The notes under the pieces were generated by a model. The model was not told where the DNA came from. It saw only the letters and a list, made by a program, of their open reading frames with translations, and did no database searches. Shown here piece by piece: positions 61,223 to 64,000 of a stretch of 64,000 nt of DNA. Position numbers and translations under genes: made by a program. Each line of letters opens with the position of its first letter. Position 1 is the stretch's first letter. The stretch spans positions 496,001 to 560,000 of the forward strand of contig NZ_WJIE01000004.1 in the NCBI RefSeq assembly GCF_009649845.1, in the 5' to 3' direction. This DNA is from Polyangium spumosum. GTDB taxonomy: Bacteria; Myxococcota_A; Polyangia; Polyangiales; Polyangiaceae.

Positions 61223-62778
61223 TGGAGCGATCGATCCCGAGCATCCTCATCGGCCAGCGACGCGTCGGTCTCGACGAAGGCTGCTACGTCATCGCGGAGG
61301 CCGGCAGCAACCACAACGGCAGCCTGGAGCAGGCCTACCGTCTGATCGACGTGGCCGTCGAAGCTGGCGCAGACGCCGTCAAGTTCCAGATCTTCCGCGC
61401 GTCCGCGCTCTACCCGCCGACCGCCGGCAAGAGCGACTACCTCGGCGACGAGCGCAACATCTTCGACATCATCAAGTCGATGGAGATGCCGCCCGAGTGG
61501 CTGCCGAAGCTCGCGGAGTACGCGCGCGGCAAGGGCATCGGGTTCATGGCCTCGGCGTTCGACGAGGCGTCGACGGACCTGCTCGATCCGTACGTCGACG
61601 CGTACAAGTGCGCGAGCTACGAGATGACGCACGCGCCGCTCCTCCGGCACATGGCGTCGAAGGGCAAGCCGATCGTGTTCTCGACGGGCACGGCGTCGCT
61701 CGTCGAGGTGGGCGAGGCGATCGAGGTGGTGCGCGCCGCGGGCAACGATCAGATGATCGCGCTGCAATGCACGGCCGCGTATCCCGCGCCGCTCGAGAGC
61801 ATCAACGCCCGCGCGCTCGTCACGATGCGCGAGGTCTTCGGCGTCCTCACGGGCCTGTCCGATCACTCGCGGGACGCGGTCGCTGCGCCCGTGACCGCGG
61901 TGGCGCTCGGCGCAGTCGTGATCGAGAAGCACTACACGCTGAGCAACCGCCTGCCGGGGCCGGATCACGCGTTCGCGCTCGAGCCGCACGAGCTCACGGA
62001 GATGATCCGCCGGATCCGCGAGGTCGAGCGGGCGCTCGGGACGGGCCGCAAGGAGGTGCACGAGGTCGAGGAGGAGCTGCGCGCCTTCGCGCGACGGACG
62101 GTCTTCTCGTCGCGGAGGATCGAGCCCGGTGAGTCGCTCTCGGCGGAGAACACCATCATGCTGCGCGCGGGCAAGCACCGGCACGGGATGTCGCCGCGGC
62201 AAGGCGTGGAAGCGTTCGGGCGAAAGGTCGCCCGCGCGATCGAGCCTTACGAGCCCGTGAGCCTCGAGGACCTCGCGCCCGCGCCCACGCGCGCCGCGCC
62301 CGCTGTGACCTTGCGCAAGGCCGAGCGTCGCGACGAGGGGCGCGTGTGGGTCTGGAACGACGAGCCGGGCGCGCGGCGCGTGTCGATCAGCAAGGAGCCG
62401 ATCCCCTGGGAGGCGCACAAGGCCTGGTTCGCCGCGCGCCTCGCCGATCCCGGAACGACGCTGTGGATCGTCGAGTCCGGCGGGGAGGCCGCGGGCACCG
62501 TGCGGATCGAGCGTCGCGGCGAGGAAGACCAGATCTCGATCGCGCTCGCGCCCTCGGCGCGTGGTCGCGGGATCGGCGTCGCGGCGATCCTCGAGGCCAC
62601 CCGGCTCCACGAAGGCTGGCTCGTCGCGCTCGTCTCGTTCGAGAACACGGCGAGCGCGCGGGCCTTCGAGCGCGCGGGGTTTGGCCGGGTGGGCACGCGT
62701 GACGTGCAGGGGACGACGGTCGTGGTCTACGCGCGCGCCGCGCGCCCGCCCGCCGCGGAGGCGCTCGATGAGCGGTGA
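61219..62778 (+). CDS. Fusion of pseudaminic acid synthase (PseI/NeuB family) and GNAT acetyltransferase (PseH-like)
   Basis: The 519-residue protein has an N-terminal NeuB TIM barrel (AEAGSNHNGSLEQAYRLID, DAVKFQIFRASALYP, LTGLSDHSRD, EKHYTLSN) to about 270 and a SAF domain (about 285-350: RIEPGESLSAENTIML). It condenses the 6-deoxy sugar with phosphoenolpyruvate. A C-terminal GNAT domain (about 358-510) has the acetyl-CoA loop APSARGRGIGVAAIL and SFENTASARAFERAGFGR and is the likely N-acetyltransferase at C4 (PseH step). PseI over NeuB or LegI is inferred from the other Pse genes. The stop overlaps the next gene by 11 bases. Confidence 0.9.
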   Translation: MMERSIPSILIGQRRVGLDEGCYVIAEAGSNHNGSLEQAYRLIDVAVEAGADAVKFQIFRASALYPPTAGKSDYLGDERNIFDIIKSMEMPPEWLPKLAEYARGKGIGFMASAFDEASTDLLDPYVDAYKCASYEMTHAPLLRHMASKGKPIVFSTGTASLVEVGEAIEVVRAAGNDQMIALQCTAAYPAPLESINARALVTMREVFGVLTGLSDHSRDAVAAPVTAVALGAVVIEKHYTLSNRLPGPDHAFALEPHELTEMIRRIREVERALGTGRKEVHEVEEELRAFARRTVFSSRRIEPGESLSAENTIMLRAGKHRHGMSPRQGVEAFGRKVARAIEPYEPVSLEDLAPAPTRAAPAVTLRKAERRDEGRVWVWNDEPGARRVSISKEPIPWEAHKAWFAARLADPGTTLWIVESGGEAAGTVRIERRGEEDQISIALAPSARGRGIGVAAILEATRLHEGWLVALVSFENTASARAFERAGFGRVGTRDVQGTTVVVYARAARPPAAEALDER

Positions 62779-63670
62779 CGCTCCCGTCACCATCGTCATC
62801 CCCTGCTTCAACCACGGCCGTTTCCTCGCGGACTGCGTCGGGAGCCTGGAGCGCCAGACCCACCGGCGCTGGCGTGCCGTCGTGATCGACGACGCCTCGA
62901 CCGACGGTGAGACGCCTGCGCTCGCCGACGCTGTCCGGAGCGATCGGGTCGAGGTCGTGCACCTCGCCGAGAACATGGGCCGCGCGGGCGCGCGCAACGT
63001 CGGCATCGAGCGAGCCGAAAGCGAGGCCGTGATGAGCCTCGACGCGGACGACAAGCTCGAGCCCGAGCACCTGGCGCGCACCGTCCCCGTGCTCCTTTCG
63101 GATCCGCGGTGCGGCATCGTCTACACCGATTACGAATACTTCGGCGCGCGGCAGGGGACGGCGCGGGGAAAACCCTTCGATCGGGATTTGCTCTACGTCG
63201 ACCAGTACATCTTCGCCGGCAGCCTCTTCCGCAAGAGCGCGTTCGCGAAGACGCCCGGGTATCGCAGCGAGTTCAACATCGGCAACGAGGACTGGGATTT
63301 TTGGCTCTCGATCGTCGAGGCCGGGTACACGGCCTCGTACGTCGCCGAGCCGCTCTACGCGTACCGCGTCCACGAGGGCTCCTGGACCTCGCAGCCGACG
63401 CTCGCGCGCGCCGAAAAGACGCGCCTCTCGCGCGAGCTGCTCCGCGACATGCACATCGAGGGGTACCGGCGCTCCGGCAAGCTCCGACAGTTCGATCGAG
63501 ACACGGAGGTCAAGGACGGCCGGCTCCGGCTCCTCGGCGGCGACCCCCACGGCGCGCGGCGGAGCCTCCTCCGCGCGCTCGGTATCGCGCCTCTCTCGCT
63601 CGAACCCTGGCCACTCTTGTTTCGCGCGCTCGTCGAGCGCCCTGCCCGCACGGCGGGCGAATCGAGGTAA
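62768..63670 (+). CDS. Glycosyltransferase family 2 (GT-A)
   Basis: The ATG at 62768 gives 300 residues. It has the GT-A nucleotide-binding start VTIVIPCFNHGRFLADCV, VVIDDASTDGE, the DxD motif in SLDADDKLEPEH, and the acceptor-side NIGNEDWDFWLSIVE (the ED/W motif of GT2). It should transfer a sugar from a nucleotide donor to a growing lipid-linked glycan on the cytoplasmic face. It overlaps the PseI-PseH fusion by 11 bases and so is in the operon; it may add the nonulosonate or another sugar of the same glycan. Confidence 0.9.
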   Translation: MSGDAPVTIVIPCFNHGRFLADCVGSLERQTHRRWRAVVIDDASTDGETPALADAVRSDRVEVVHLAENMGRAGARNVGIERAESEAVMSLDADDKLEPEHLARTVPVLLSDPRCGIVYTDYEYFGARQGTARGKPFDRDLLYVDQYIFAGSLFRKSAFAKTPGYRSEFNIGNEDWDFWLSIVEAGYTASYVAEPLYAYRVHEGSWTSQPTLARAEKTRLSRELLRDMHIEGYRRSGKLRQFDRDTEVKDGRLRLLGGDPHGARRSLLRALGIAPLSLEPWPLLFRALVERPARTAGESR

Positions 63671-63679
63671 AAGGACCCC

Positions 63680-64000
63680 ATGAACGAGACGAAGTCCCCG
63701 GACGCGCGAGACGTCGAGCGCCTCTTCGCAAGCGAATTCGGCGCGCAGTACACCGATCGCAACCGCGCGATCGATCCGCGCAAGCCTGCGTTTTTCCATG
63801 ACCTTTTCCGGCGCCACGGGATCCGCCGGGTCCTCGAGTGTGGCTCGAACCTGGGCCTCAACCTCACCGATTGCGTCGGTGATCCCGAGATGGACGTCTG
63901 GGGGATCGACATCCAGCGCGGCGCCATCCGCGACGCGTGGGCCTCCAGGGCCGGCGGCAACTTCGTCGTGGGCAGCCTCTTCGACCTGCCTTTCCGGGAC
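63680..64000 (+). CDS. Pseudaminic acid biosynthesis-associated methyltransferase, truncated by the window end
   Basis: An ATG at 63680, with AAAAGGA upstream and 9 bases after the GT2 stop, opens a frame that runs off the right edge (107 codons visible). The visible part reads FGAQYTDRNRAIDP, then the SAM motif I VLECGSNLGLNLTDC and WGIDIQRGAIRDA as motif post-I, then GNFVVGSLFDLPF. The W/F-G-x-x-Y-x-x-RN start followed by 'LECGSNxGxNL' fits the family of methyltransferases linked to pseudaminic acid loci. It probably methylates the sugar or glycan. The rest of the domain lies outside. Confidence 0.85.
   Translation, partial: MNETKSPDARDVERLFASEFGAQYTDRNRAIDPRKPAFFHDLFRRHGIRRVLECGSNLGLNLTDCVGDPEMDVWGIDIQRGAIRDAWASRAGGNFVVGSLFDLPFRD

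Overview
The window reads as chromosomal DNA of a large-genome, high-GC Deltaproteobacterium/Myxococcota, most likely a Polyangiales (Sorangium/Polyangium-type) myxobacterium. The support is very GC-rich codon use, many long spurious antisense reading frames, two proteins with MYXO-CTERM-like tails (single Cys, hydrophobic helix, poly-Arg), Gly-Ala-Gly-rich linkers in secreted proteins, many lipoproteins, and a 1351-residue Ser/Thr kinase-AAA ATPase-TPR fusion. No rRNA, tRNA, CRISPR array, phage or insertion sequence was recognised.

Layout. 0-3.1 kb: an Hsp70-like ATPase (open at the left edge) followed by a coiled-coil protein with a GrpE-like tail. 3.1-10.9 kb: a Kelch/MYXO-CTERM protein, a FucP/GluP-type sugar transporter, an NSS-family sodium symporter with its tiny MetS-like subunit, a 43-44 bp tandem repeat array, and small housekeeping or lipoprotein genes. 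11.0-21.1 kb: a dynamin-like GTPase paired with a coiled-coil protein, converging on the kinase-AAA-TPR gene and a Sel1-repeat lipoprotein. 21.2-32.4 kb: a fatty acid desaturase, a right-handed beta-helix surface protein, a PilT paralogue, a CBS-DUF2267 protein, bioB, a GFA protein, an MscS channel, a broken ribA-hpt fusion and two short-chain dehydrogenases.

32.4-39.6 kb is the most accessory-looking part. It holds a BNR-type propeller lipoprotein, a small secreted Cys protein, a secreted possible RNase-type toxin, a nucleotidyl cyclase of the ExoY/CyaA/edema-factor family, a decayed fragment of the propeller gene on the far side of that toxin block, and an HNH nuclease gene split over two frames. 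39.6-45.5 kb is a same-strand run of four surface lipoproteins (Kelch, small, HExxH metalloprotease, EGF/VCBS).

45.6-55.5 kb carries an AraC regulator, a propeller lipoprotein, biotin carboxylase (accC), a small run xseA-aroE-glycogen debranching enzyme with overlapping ends, and a convergent glycosyltransferase. 55.7 kb to the right edge is a tightly coupled pseudaminic-acid-type nonulosonate operon: PseB, Wzx-like flippase, PseC, a cytidylyltransferase-PseG fusion, a PseI-PseH fusion, a GT2 glycosyltransferase and the start of a Pse-associated methyltransferase cut by the window end. Most junctions overlap by 4-11 bases. The enzymes cover UDP-GlcNAc to CMP-Pse, and the flippase and glycosyltransferases would place the sugar on a surface glycan.
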